This document shows positions 1-10,101 of a stretch of DNA of 64,000 nt, piece by piece (the stretch's first letter is position 1; each line of letters opens with the position of its first letter). The notes below the pieces were generated by a model. The model had not been told where the DNA came from and ran no database searches. It saw only the letters and a list, made by a program, of their open reading frames with translations. The position numbers were made by a program, and so were the translations under genes. This DNA is from Phaeotremella fagi (Eukaryota > Basidiomycota > Tremellomycetes > Tremellales > Phaeotremellaceae). The stretch covers positions 791,634 to 855,633 of the forward strand of contig BCHU01000001.1 in NCBI GenBank assembly GCA_001599715.1, given 5' to 3'.

Positions 1-537
1 TTCATTAACCATACAATGTTATTCAATTCTTTCATTCTATCATCCATTCATTCTTCCATCTCAATTGCGCATATTCATATTATACCCAATGCATACCGAC
101 TTGAAATTTTGGAATCAATTTCCAAGAAAAAAATATTTCGCAGCTGTCATTTCTTGTCTCAGACGTCTTCTTACTTCGCATCATACATTCATCCATCCAT
201 TTAATCTGTCAATGCACATGTAATAGTACTTTTTCATTTCTTGGAATGTCTGTCTGAGAAAGTATGATGTCAAGTTGTGAACGAAGCTGGCTAGTCTCTT
301 ATTCTTCGTAATGCGGTTTCTGTGAACAATGAAGAATTAGTCGTCAATTGATCTACGATCGACTAGATCCTATGGCTTCTCTCGAAGAATCTCTGCACAA
401 GATCTGGAACAGTATGTAAGCATAGGAAGGAATAACATCATCAAACGAACCCCAAGGCCGAGACAAGTGACACAATAGATTGAACCACTGTATACAGGAA
501 TGCATAATCAATGCTACTACTACTTCGGTTTCCTCCT
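1..537. other. No gene seen; 3' flank of CCT8
   Basis: This stretch is AT-rich and holds only short frames without family resemblance. The CCT8 stop codon is at 538-540 on the minus strand, so the right part is its 3' untranslated region. A short ATG frame at 372 ends after about a dozen codons. I see no RNA gene or repeat here. Confidence 0.6.
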
Positions 538-2535
538 CTAATCGTCATCCCAATGACCACTTTGTTTAGGTGGAGCTATACCAGCCTGTCTACTAACGAT
601 AATACTATCAACCCTCAAAACACTAATAGCAGCTTCCGTCGCCAATTTAATAGCCCAATCTTTAGCAGCGAAAGAATCAACTACGCCCCGTGTCTCTACT
701 GACATAACCCCATCTTTCTCACTATCGATATCAACACCCGCATCTAACTTTCCATCACCATGAGCAGAATATAAAGCTCCAACTACGTCTTCAGCGTTTA
801 AACCTGCGTTCTCAGCTAAAGTTCTTGGAACGACTTCGAGAGCTTCGGCAAATCTTGTTATTGAATGTTGAGCTAGACCAGGAGTTTTTGATCCATAGGT
901 AGCGATTCTCTTGGCTAATTCAATTTCAGTTGCTCCAGCACCTGGAACTAGTCTTCCGTCTCTCAATAAAATTCTAACCGCGTTGATACCATCGTCTAAA
1001 GATCTTTCGACGTCATCAAGATAGTTGGCAGTGGCACCTCGTAAAACTATTGTTGCTGTCCTTGTCTTTTCACCTTCCTCTTGACGCAAGACTGTAACTC
1101 TGTCACCACCGATTTCAATGGTTTCGAAAACATCAACGAATCCAGCTTCTTCAGGTGTTGGTGCACCTAACCGTGCCAATGGTGTGGCTCCAACTACACG
1201 ACATAAACGCCGTAAATCGAATTTCGATAAGACTTTGATGACAGCGATGTTCATTCGGTTGAGATAGTGTAAAGCGAGATCACCGATACCTGAACCAGCA
1301 ACAATCAAATTGACACCAGAATCGGCGATTTCCTTGAAATACTGAAGGGATCTATCAGTGATGATCCACGATTAAGAAAAATCTACTCACACCCTCGAGC
1401 TGTTTTTCTTCTCCTCTCGTAAAATCTAAAAGTTCTTCTGCCTTTTTCAACAAAACGGTACCCTTAGTCTCAGTTTGAGAGATATCCAAACCACAAGTGT
1501 AAACAGCAACTTTAGCCTTTTTAGCAGATTTAACAACACCCTCAGCTTGACGACCAAAGACCATTCCTCGAACAACACGACTGGAATCTAAACCACCACC
1601 CAAGACTTTGACTACACGAACGGAATCTACGTTGAAATCTTTTGTTGATTTTGGCATGACTGCTAATGAAGCTTCGGCGACGAGATCTGCGAGGAAATGT
1701 TCTGATCCTGGTTGTTTGGAGGCGAGGGATGGGGCTACGGCAGCGGCTAATTCGGATTGGGAGGGGAGAGGTGAACTGGCGATGGTACGAGAAACAAGGG
1801 CTGGAAGGGTGGTCAGTAAAAGAATAGGCAAGTGACCAACCTTCTAATTCCTCTCTAGCTTTGACTAAAGCCATTTCGTAACCAAGAATAACGTCACTGG
1901 GATGTAAACCCATTGTTAAGAGATGTTCACTCTTTTTCAACAATTCTCCGGCCAAGATCAAAACGAGATTCGTAGCGTCACCCATCTAGTGGAAACGGTA
2001 TAAGTATATGCTCCTTGATCGAAGCAGTAAACGACTCACCTCCGTCTCCTGAGCATTACTAGCCATGACCAAAAGTTTAGCTGCTGGATGAGCGATTTCA
2101 ATTTCACGAATGATGGTAGCTGCGTCAGAGGTAACAAAGAGTTTTCCGAGATGATTGATGATGAGTTTATTTCGACCTGAAGAGTTAAATTTAATTGATC
2201 AGTCATTGTTCCTTGGATCGACCAATGTAAACAGACCATTAGGTCCAAATGACGTTCTAACGATTTCACTCATCTCTCCGACAGCTGCTATATTTCTCAA
2301 AACTGCTTCTTCAAGACCGGACATATACTGTGAAAGTAACGATCAGCTCTGTCCAACAATAACTCCAATTAAACCAGGATTTCCAGGAATGAAAAGGTTC
2401 ATCCGTATTACATGATTCAAAGACATGCTCAGTTATAGGAATGATCTCTCCAACACGAATTTGTAAACCATCACTCACCTTGTAACCAGCTTTGAAGAGG
2501 TCTGGCCCTCCGGCTTTTGGAACTTTTAAAGACAT
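538..2535 (-). CDS. CCT8: T-complex protein 1 subunit theta (CCT8), group II chaperonin
   Basis: This is a subunit of the cytosolic TRiC/CCT double-ring chaperonin, which folds actin, tubulin and other clients using ATP. The start at 2535 opens MSLKVPKAGGPDLFKAGYK, which aligns with the theta subunit N-terminus. About five short introns interrupt it; one, 1342-1390, joins KQLEG to YFKEIADSG. Later blocks include GDATN with NLVLILAGELL, TETKGTVLL, the apical GDLALHYLNR, VPGAGATEIELA, and the C-terminal SVLRVDSIIVSRQ near WDDD. The length, about 548 residues, is normal. Two glycines of nucleotide-binding loops are alanine here (GDATN in place of GDGTN, VPGAGATE in place of VPGGGATE). The family assignment is firm; what the alanines do to ATP use is unknown. 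Confidence 0.95.
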
Positions 2536-3187
2536 CTTTGAATGAGGATTGAGATGTAGTTAGAATGAGAATCCAATTTATACCTTAATGACTAGGTATA
2601 TATTTGTTAAGAATGGATTTGAATATAGATAGAAATCAAAGAATCATATAGAATCTCCTGTCGAATTCCAAAATATTGAAGTGGTCATCTCGCGTCCAAG
2701 CTCGAGCCGCGTGGTCGGCTTTTTCGTGGCACCTTCCTTTGTGGCACTTAGTTCTACAAGTTTGTACTTCCAAGTAAAAACATCAGAATGCATCTTCTCT
2801 TCATTTCAACTACCTCAACCAGGAGTGAAAGTATGTCTACAATGATTAAAACAAGGAATGTGTTCTCTGACGTTTGAAAATAGAAAAAAAAAGTGGGATA
2901 AAACCGACAAGTCTAACTTAAAACTACATGAATGGATTAGATTTATAAAGAAAAAGTTATGCTATAACTATGTACTCGTTATTTTGTATTCGACTCGGGA
3001 GACTAAATTTATTTAAGAAATTGTCCTTCAAGGGAGTAAGATTTCGATTTAGGAAAAAGTCCATACAATAAAGATTATTACCAAAAAAAAAGATAATATA
3101 AGGGAAAGAAAGAACAATCACGACCAGCGTTTATCACCTGTTTTGTAGACCTGTACGATTTGGTATTGAATTTCTCTCATTTCGAGA
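2536..3187. other. CCT8 promoter and 3' flank of the CPL1-like gene
   Basis: Both flanking genes run on the minus strand, so this 650-bp stretch holds the 5' region of CCT8 and the 3' untranslated region of the CPL1-like gene. It is AT-rich with A-tracts near 2880 and 3090. No ORF or structured RNA was recognised. Confidence 0.5.
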
Positions 3188-4313
3188 TTAGATAGATATT
3201 TTGAGACCAAGATCTAACTTTAGGTCGATCAAGTCACAGGATGAACCGTCTTTTGAAGGGGCGTAACCGTCTAGACAGGATGAGATTAGACAGGCACCTT
3301 GATGACAGGCGACTTCGTCGATGTTGGGGATGGCGGTACAGTCACGACCGATGTTGACGTTGAGTGATAAGAGGGAGGTGTAGGCGCAACCACCACCTAA
3401 ATGTGGAGTTAGTATTTGATATGCTGCTAATGCTATGGATGTCAACTTACAAGATTCAATGTTACGAAGGGTGTCGACGCATTCCCAACTTTCGCCACCT
3501 CTTCCCTTCCATTTACCGGTTTCACTACGAACACCAGACCAGTTGGGGACTTCACAACGTGTTAAACCTTTAGTGCAACCCAAGGGGGAGTTGCTGCCGA
3601 AAGCCAATTCTCTTCTTCTACGGGTTTCAACTGGGATACCAGATGGACAGGTGTAAGTGCCTTTATCGTAGCATTGACCAGCGCAGAGAATTTGATCGGA
3701 ACTGCATGAAGAGATAGGGACACAGACGTTGTTGGTGAGTGTGTAACCGCTGTCACAAGCTGAAGTTTGGTTTAGTATTGTTTTCTTTACGTTAGAGTTC
3801 AGAAATAGACTTACCTCGTGCACAACATCCGTCGACACCGTCGGCAAAGGCATGGTGGGTGTGAGCGGTTGAGAAAAGACTGACTGAAGCGGCAGCGCAG
3901 ACATCGGCGGTGATAAAAGGGAAGATTGCAGCTTCTGCTGAGAGTGGGTTTTGAATCTATGGTAGAGCATGAGATACTGGTATATTAAGCCAAGAGAAAG
4001 TCAAACTTACAGCTTTGGCAATGTCGATAGCGACTTGACCATCAAAGTCGACACCGATAGAGGTAACGATTTTGACGTCGGCTGACAAAAGAGGGATAAG
4101 ACCGACACTGACGTCGGCATCTATACAGATACAGACACCAGCTGCCAAGTGGACGTCGACAGTTTGTTGGATGACATCGGCAGCGAGTGTGATCGCGGTA
4201 CCAAGTCTGATACAAGTACCTAAATCGAGATCTAGGATGTCACGCGGTCTAGTGGTAGTAGGTGCAGCTAAAGCTGAGGTGATGATGACCAGTAAAGGAA
4301 GTAATGATAACAT
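3188..4313 (-). CDS. Secreted Cys-rich protein with CPL1-like domain
   Basis: The product of roughly 310 residues opens with a signal peptide (hydrophobic LLPLLVIITSALA, cleavage likely before APTTT). After four short introns the mature part reads as a hydrophobic N-terminal section, an EGF/EB-like cysteine cluster (CDSGYTLTNNVC, CSSDQILCAGQC) with a basic RRRR stretch, and then the C-terminal CPL1-type block (WECVDTLRNIESC, GRDCTAIPNIDEVAC, GACLISSCLDGY). That block is the signature of the fungal CPL1-like domain, named after Cryptococcus Cpl1, a secreted protein linked to capsule and host interaction. The second exon is in frame from IQNPLSAEAA to the CCAR codons near 3823. Family membership is firm. 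Whether this copy is the Cpl1 orthologue or a paralogue cannot be decided here. Confidence 0.85.
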
Positions 4314-6161
4314 TATGGATTGATTTTTATTAGTGATGTGTCGCGTAAGTTGGTTGTATGATGCACTATAATATTGATCTTTAAGGGATACAGTGAAATA
4401 TAAAAGAATGATTTACTCTAATGTAAGGACAGTGAAGTGAGCTATTGCTCTGAAACTAGTAATGTAATAGGAAAAGAAAGAAGACTAGAGGAGGATTGGA
4501 TTGAAAAAAGGAAAGAGAGAACCGACTCTCGTGTTATATATCTGTCTTTTCAGAATTGACTGACGAGAACCCGCCGACTTAGATCATTTTCAATCTTGAT
4601 ACCTGAGTGTAATTAGACGGACAACTTGAAAGTTAACATTTCCAACTACTCTCTTCCCTGATTTCATTTTGTCTAGGGTATCTATAGTAAAGAATAGAGA
4701 ATATTCGTACAAGCTTGAAACACTTATGTGCATTTCGTAAGGAAGAGATGAAAGAAGTACAACGAGAGAAAGATAGAGTTTGTTGATCAAAGATGTAAAA
4801 GCCTTGAGATCCAGGTATTCGGATACACGTCGTAAAACAATACAGGCCACCAGGGGTAAGAAATTAGTTGATATTGAGATCTCGTTTCATCTTGATTTAC
4901 TATAAGCTGTAAGCAAGCAGCGAATGAAAACGTATTTCCCTGATTAATCTCTATAAAGACTAAGACTCAATTCTGTATTCAGTGCCGAGACGAAATTATT
5001 GATAAAATGAATAAGAAAGGGCTGATAGAATTCGGTCTAACTGGTAATTGATGCATAAAATCTTGATCGATGATTTTAGTTAAGTTACCAGTTATATAAG
5101 TTACTTCAAGGAAGAATCTCGTAACTCGACTGCGTTTTCGTTATTGCGATGTCAGATATCGGTTCAACGTACGGAGGTAGGTACCCATTGAATACAAATT
5201 TCGTTCATTGTAGTATAACCTACTTCGACTGAGACTTTATAAGATCATTCCTGACGGACCTGTAACATCGTCGCGCTAGATGACTTCTCTTTTCATGTTA
5301 CTTATTTGTAGTATTCGGTCAGTCACGCTTATCAGAAAGCAGGCGCGCGTCTGTCGATTATCTGCAAAGAGGTCAGTAGTCTTTGGATGATTTGCCATCT
5401 GCGCCAGCAGATGGATAGTACACGTGTCACAAAGACCTTTTTCAGGAAGCATTCCATCAGTGAGATAATATGCATCATGCATTGTAGCATCGACGAAAAT
5501 AGCCAGTTCACCAACAATATTGCAGTGTATTTTCATTCTTCTACACATGTCATAATTTACATATTCCATCCCGTTGTGAATCAGGGTGGAATAAATGCGA
5601 CGCCACCTCAGGTATAGCAATAAACTTAGAAGCAGCATTCTTGAAAGATTTATACGAAGCTATATATAAAGTTACGTGACTCTATTCAATTTCTCATCCG
5701 AGACTTTTTAACCTTTGACTCCCTTGTTTCAATCCATTCCCTCATCATCATTTTTTGAGTAATCCCCTACATCACATCACCTTAACATCTCTTTGATAAA
5801 ATTATCTTATCAAAGTTTCAACAAATTACAATCCTTTTTCTTCTTCAATCAATTCCATGTCTTTGACTAGTGAAATACCGTGCCTAAGTATCTTTACTTC
5901 ACGCGTTCCTTTGTAAAGACAAAGAATTTCGAGAGAATCAATCACTATCTATCAATCTATCTTCAAGTCCCACTACAACCTCATTACACCGCACCGAGGT
6001 GAGGCGGAAAAACGATCGAGAAGGACTCATTCAATTGTCAGGTTAAAAAAAGAAAAGAAGGATTTCAAATAGATTACAGTAGCTTGAAACTTTACGAGTT
6101 TCATCTTTGGATAACGGTCTTGGCAAAGAAAACCCCTTACAACTGAAAGATTGGAATTGCG
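4314..6161. other. 1.8 kb gene-poor gap with one orphan reading frame
   Basis: This is the longest stretch without a recognised gene. The left part is the promoter of the CPL1-like gene; the right part (about 5700-6160) is the pyrimidine-rich 5' region of the GT90 gene. A minus-strand frame at 5276-5638 could encode 120 residues (opening MLLLSLLLYLRW, later LPEKGLCDTCTIHLLAQM). It has no recognised domain and no clear exon partners. A decayed gene or a fast-evolving orphan is possible. No repeat or RNA gene was seen. Confidence 0.5.
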
Positions 6162-8792
6162 ATGCGTCTACCCTTCCCCAGACGTGCTTTGAGATCCATC
6201 TCAATCATCATTTTCATCTTCTTAGGTCCATACCTCTTTCTACGTCGACTTTCACAGATTTCACTCTCATCTTCGACCACCTCATCATCTTCCGATTCCA
6301 GGTCTAGATCTTTCTTACCCAAAATCAAAGTTGGAAGACAAAGATATGATGATGATTTCTATGATGATGATACCCAAGGGACTCCTTTCGAGGTACCATC
6401 AATCAACAACGATGGCAGTGGCAGTTGGCAAGAAAAATTCTTACCTAGAGACAACAAACAAGATCTATTTGGTATCGAAAAACCAAATTCAGATTCTAAA
6501 TCCAATTCAAATCTAAAATCCAACTCGAGAGCGAAATCGAAAAACCGTTTGAATCAAGGTAAAACTAAGAAACCTAAAGGTCCACAACATTCTTTCTTAC
6601 CTAATGGTCTTTTGATACCTAATCCATTGGCTCAACATCCTATTTACGATCTTTTGGAACGAGCTAAGGAGAATTGGGAGAATAAATTGGATAGAGCTAG
6701 TACGACTTTGGGTGAAGCTGTGGATGAATATAGAAGAAGATATGGCAGAAGTCCACCTAAAGGATTTGATCGATGGTAAGTGCAGTACATGTGGTTGTTT
6801 TGATGTTAATCTGACATAATATCTAGGTGGGCCTACGCAGAAGAGAATGGAGTACAACTACCAGACGAATATGACCAAATCGTATGTATTGAACCCATCC
6901 CAAGGAAAAGACACAATCTGACTGACATCTGCACCCAAAGTTTCGAGATCTCGAACCATTCCATGCATTACCTTCCTCAACGATTCGAGAGCTCACCGAA
7001 GCGGCCTCAACAAAATCAGGAATGTACACGATAACATGTCCAGGTAAAAAAAGTTCTGGTTCGTCGTGTTCGTTCAAAATCACCGAAAAAGGTTTGAATC
7101 AAGAAGGTAGAACTGTTGCTAAAGAACGAGCGGAGGCTCAGATGAGTTTGGTCACGGAAATTGAAGATCAATTGGAAGCTGTCTCGGCTGTGTTTTATAG
7201 TCATGATGTACCTTGGCAATTCGTTGGTCATGAATATGTGAGTGGTTTTTTGGGTTTGATGACGGGTAGTTACTTATGTTTGCAAGAAATCTGCTCTGGA
7301 AGATGCTGCATCTGTCGGAGAATGTGAGTACAATTCTTGATTTGAGGGATTTTGCATAACTGACTGATCACTCTTGATTAGATCTTGACACAGAGGAACA
7401 TCTCGTATGTAATATGTCTTTCACTCAACTTCTGCTTCTGACACAATTCCCTCTTAGCTTGATACCGCTCATCTTGGTTGGGGATCAGCTTGTGCACCAC
7501 ATAAACCCCTTCGACAATCCTACGACATAACTCTTTATCCGGATTTGGAAGAGGTTTGGCAGACGAATAAAAGTTTTATTTGGGACCACAAAGCGTGAGT
7601 TACACACCCCCTTGTCCCTCTTTCTTCGTTCTCGACATTGATATTCCGTTAGTTCGATGGATCCTTGTGTACATCCCACCGTCACCCATTTAGCTGGTTT
7701 CTTGTCTGGTCACGGCAAAGGTCCTGGACCTAGTAAAGAATTATTCCCTGTTATGGCCATGTGTAAAACGACTTTACACTCTGATATCCTAGGTGTATGT
7801 GTTTACTTATAATGATAGGCAAGGGCGAAGACTAATCTGACTGTAGGTTTCGATGGAAGCTTGGACAGAGGATGTTGGAGATGATCCAGCGTGGGACGAT
7901 AAAAAAGAGGATAGGATGCTTTGGAGAGGGAAGAATACTGGGATCTATTTCAAGGATGGTGTACCATGGAGTAGGTTTGCTAGTCCACCAGCATCGAAGC
8001 AATAATGCTGATACCGATAAACAAGACATTTCACAGCGTATTAATCTAGTCGATCACATGGCTAGAAATACGGGCAGGGTACCAGTGTTCGACGTAACAG
8101 AGCCAAAAGAAGCGATTGGTAAACCTCACGAAGTGGCTTATTCAACTTTGAATGCTGGGTTGATGGATGTCGCATTTGTCGACGAGGCTATACAATGTGA
8201 TCCAGATATTTGCGAGGAGGTTCAAAGGGAATATAAATTTGCTGGAAGAAAGGATTGGACAGCTACCAATCAGTAGGTTGAATTTCATGTTTGGGGATCA
8301 AAGCTGATGTTCGATTTCAGATATAAATACTTGCTTGATCTTGGTATGTTTTGTTCTTTTACTTCAATCATCATCTAACCTGACTTTTCTATAGATGGTA
8401 ACGGTTGGTCAGCCCGTTTCAAAAGATTAATGACGACAAATTCTGTCATTTTAAAATCAACAATTTTCCCAGAATGGTACACGGACAGAGTTCAACCTTG
8501 GATACACTACATTCCCATCAAAGCTGATTTGACAGATTTATATGATGTGATGACGTTCTTCAAGGGACATGATGATTTAGCGAAAGAGATCGCTATCGCT
8601 GGGACAAAATGGAGTAAAACTTTCTGGAGGAAGGAGGACATGATAGCTTATCAATTTAGGTTAGTGGGATTGTTGTGCACATGGGATTGGAAGTGCTAAT
8701 GTTTTGTTAGATTGTTCCTTGAATATTCAAGATTGATGGCTAAAGATAGAGATGCTGCTTCGTTCACCACTAAAGGAAGCGATCTTAGATAA
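6162..8792 (+). CDS. CAP10-like glycosyltransferase, family GT90
   Basis: This is a predicted Golgi type II membrane glycosyltransferase. Family members add xylose or related sugars to capsule, mannan or lipid glycans in basidiomycete yeasts. The N-terminus has a basic cap and a single membrane anchor (SISIIIFIFLGPYLFL, residues about 13-28), then a low-complexity Asn/Ser/Lys stem. The catalytic part starts around residue 165 with HPIYDLLERAKENWENK and RRRYGRSPPKGFDRWW. It continues with FYSHDVPWQFVGHEY, DTAHLGWGSACAPH, LWRGKNTGIYF, YKYLLDLDGNGWSARF and WIHYIPIKADLTDLYD, all GT90 signatures. The apparent frame break near 7970 is a 55-nt intron beginning GTAGGT; splicing gives PWNISQRINLVDHM. 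Nine or more introns are present. The donor and acceptor sugars are not readable from sequence. Confidence 0.9.
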
Positions 8793-9078
8793 ATCAGCGT
8801 TCGAAAGAAAGATAGACAGATGAGGTGAAGAGAATCAATAGAAAACAATGGTCATAGAAAACGAAACATATCGATACCAAGCACAGCGCCATCTTATATA
8901 TACCTCAAAACAGAAACCACACATACCAAATCACCAATTCATCGGTGAAATTAGAATGATTCATCCCCTCAAATAGAATATATTGATCAAAACGGGTTCC
9001 ACTTTGGTTTCTTTTGTCATTCTCTCGAATGCATTATACATACTTCAAAGACTAGACATCGTTCATGAAATACATAGG

Positions 9079-9693
9079 TCATTGAATCGTACAAATTGGT
9101 TCTGGAGGTGCCGTCGATTTGGCACTTTTACCGATTGGTTGCATTGTGATCTATATTGATTGACTTTAGGATTTGTTTTACTTGTTTTACAGAGATTTGA
9201 CTTACTGGTACCATGACACCTCCTGGAAGTTTTGAACCTACGACATTGATATTGGTTAGTGCTTGTAATCGTATCTGTCGGGATAGATCGACGTACCGGG
9301 AGGAAGTACCATTGGGAAATCTGCGACTGAGGACATGGGGAGTACAGCACCACCAGGAAGTGCTGTCCCTGTCGGAAGGCTAATTTCTGATCAGTCAACC
9401 ACTTGTAGATCTAGTGCGAAGAACTTACAACACCCCTTCGGTTCTGATATAAATGATCAGCCATACGCCATGAAACTACAAGAGAACTTACATTGTATGA
9501 TAAGCATGATATTTGATACCATATCCATCTGGGACTATAGCGTTCTACGTACAGTATGTCAGTGTCAAAACTTTCGAGTGTATGCGTAGAAGCTTACTGG
9601 AATAGGCTCCTCTACAGTCGTTGCGAAGGGGTGGACTGGTTTACCACCTCCAATTCCGTGTACCTGTGCTGGATTTACTACTGGTCTTGACAT
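9079..9693 (-). CDS. Conserved-looking small protein, 116 aa, six exons
   Basis: I read a complete gene from splice signals: exons 9598-9693, 9492-9544, 9429-9443, 9297-9379, 9206-9237 and 9079-9150 (minus strand). They sum to 351 nt, exactly 117 codons including stop, and all junctions are GT..AG and frame-consistent. The product opens MSRPVVNPAQVHGIGGG, contains VPDGYGIKYHAYHTITEGVF, two copies of an LPxGxxLPGG motif (LPTGTALPGG and LPPGSKLPGG), and ends PPEPICTIQ. It has no signal peptide, membrane segment or recognised domain. The third exon is only 15 nt. It is convergent with the GT90 gene and divergent from the F-box gene. The function is unknown. Consistency of the six exons makes a real gene likely, although no single exon is long. 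Confidence 0.75.
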
Positions 9694-10101
9694 TTCTGCA
9701 ATTTGATAAATACAGATAGGTGTGTTTTTTTTTCGGAAATTTATTCTCTTTGTCCTTTTGTGACGCTTTCACAAAGGATGTAGGAGTGATTGTTGCTGTG
9801 AAAGGTAATTAGCTACTGTTGTGTCAAATGCAACATCGCCACTTACCTCCGCCTCGAGGTTGAATTGTCAGTCATTTGTGAACAACAACTCCTTTCAACA
9901 CACTATCTCATTTCCTTCTCAATCATCTTATTATCATCATCTCCTCCTCCTTCTTTAATCATTATCATATAATACACCTCGAAGCTATATATCATACCCA
10001 ACTTACCATTTCATCGTCCCAGCCATAAACTATCAATAAACTTTATCATCCTTACACCATTTTCACAAATTCAATTACATGAAATACGCACTCTCGAACC
10101 A
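9694..10101. promoter_or_regulatory. Divergent promoter between the 116-aa gene and the F-box-like gene
   Basis: This 408-bp region separates two divergent start codons (9693 minus, 10102 plus). It contains a T-run at 9727-9734 and long CT/CA-rich tracts from about 9900 onwards, typical of 5' leaders in these fungi. No specific binding site was recognised. Confidence 0.5.

Noticed and set aside
372..480. Short plus-strand ATG frame (MASLEESLHKIWN) followed by GTATGT
   Set aside because: It sits in the CCT8 3' flank and splicing to any nearby AG yields an early stop.
5149..5240. ATG followed by MSDIGSTYGG and a GTAGGT donor, resembling the first exon of a membrane-protein gene
   Set aside because: No acceptor gives a continuing frame; candidate second exons meet stop codons at once.
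7960..8040. Apparent frameshift in the GT90 gene (frame ends after FASPPASKQ)
   Set aside because: A 55-nt intron with GTAGGT donor, CTGAT branch and AAG acceptor restores PWNISQRINLVDHM, so the gene is intact.
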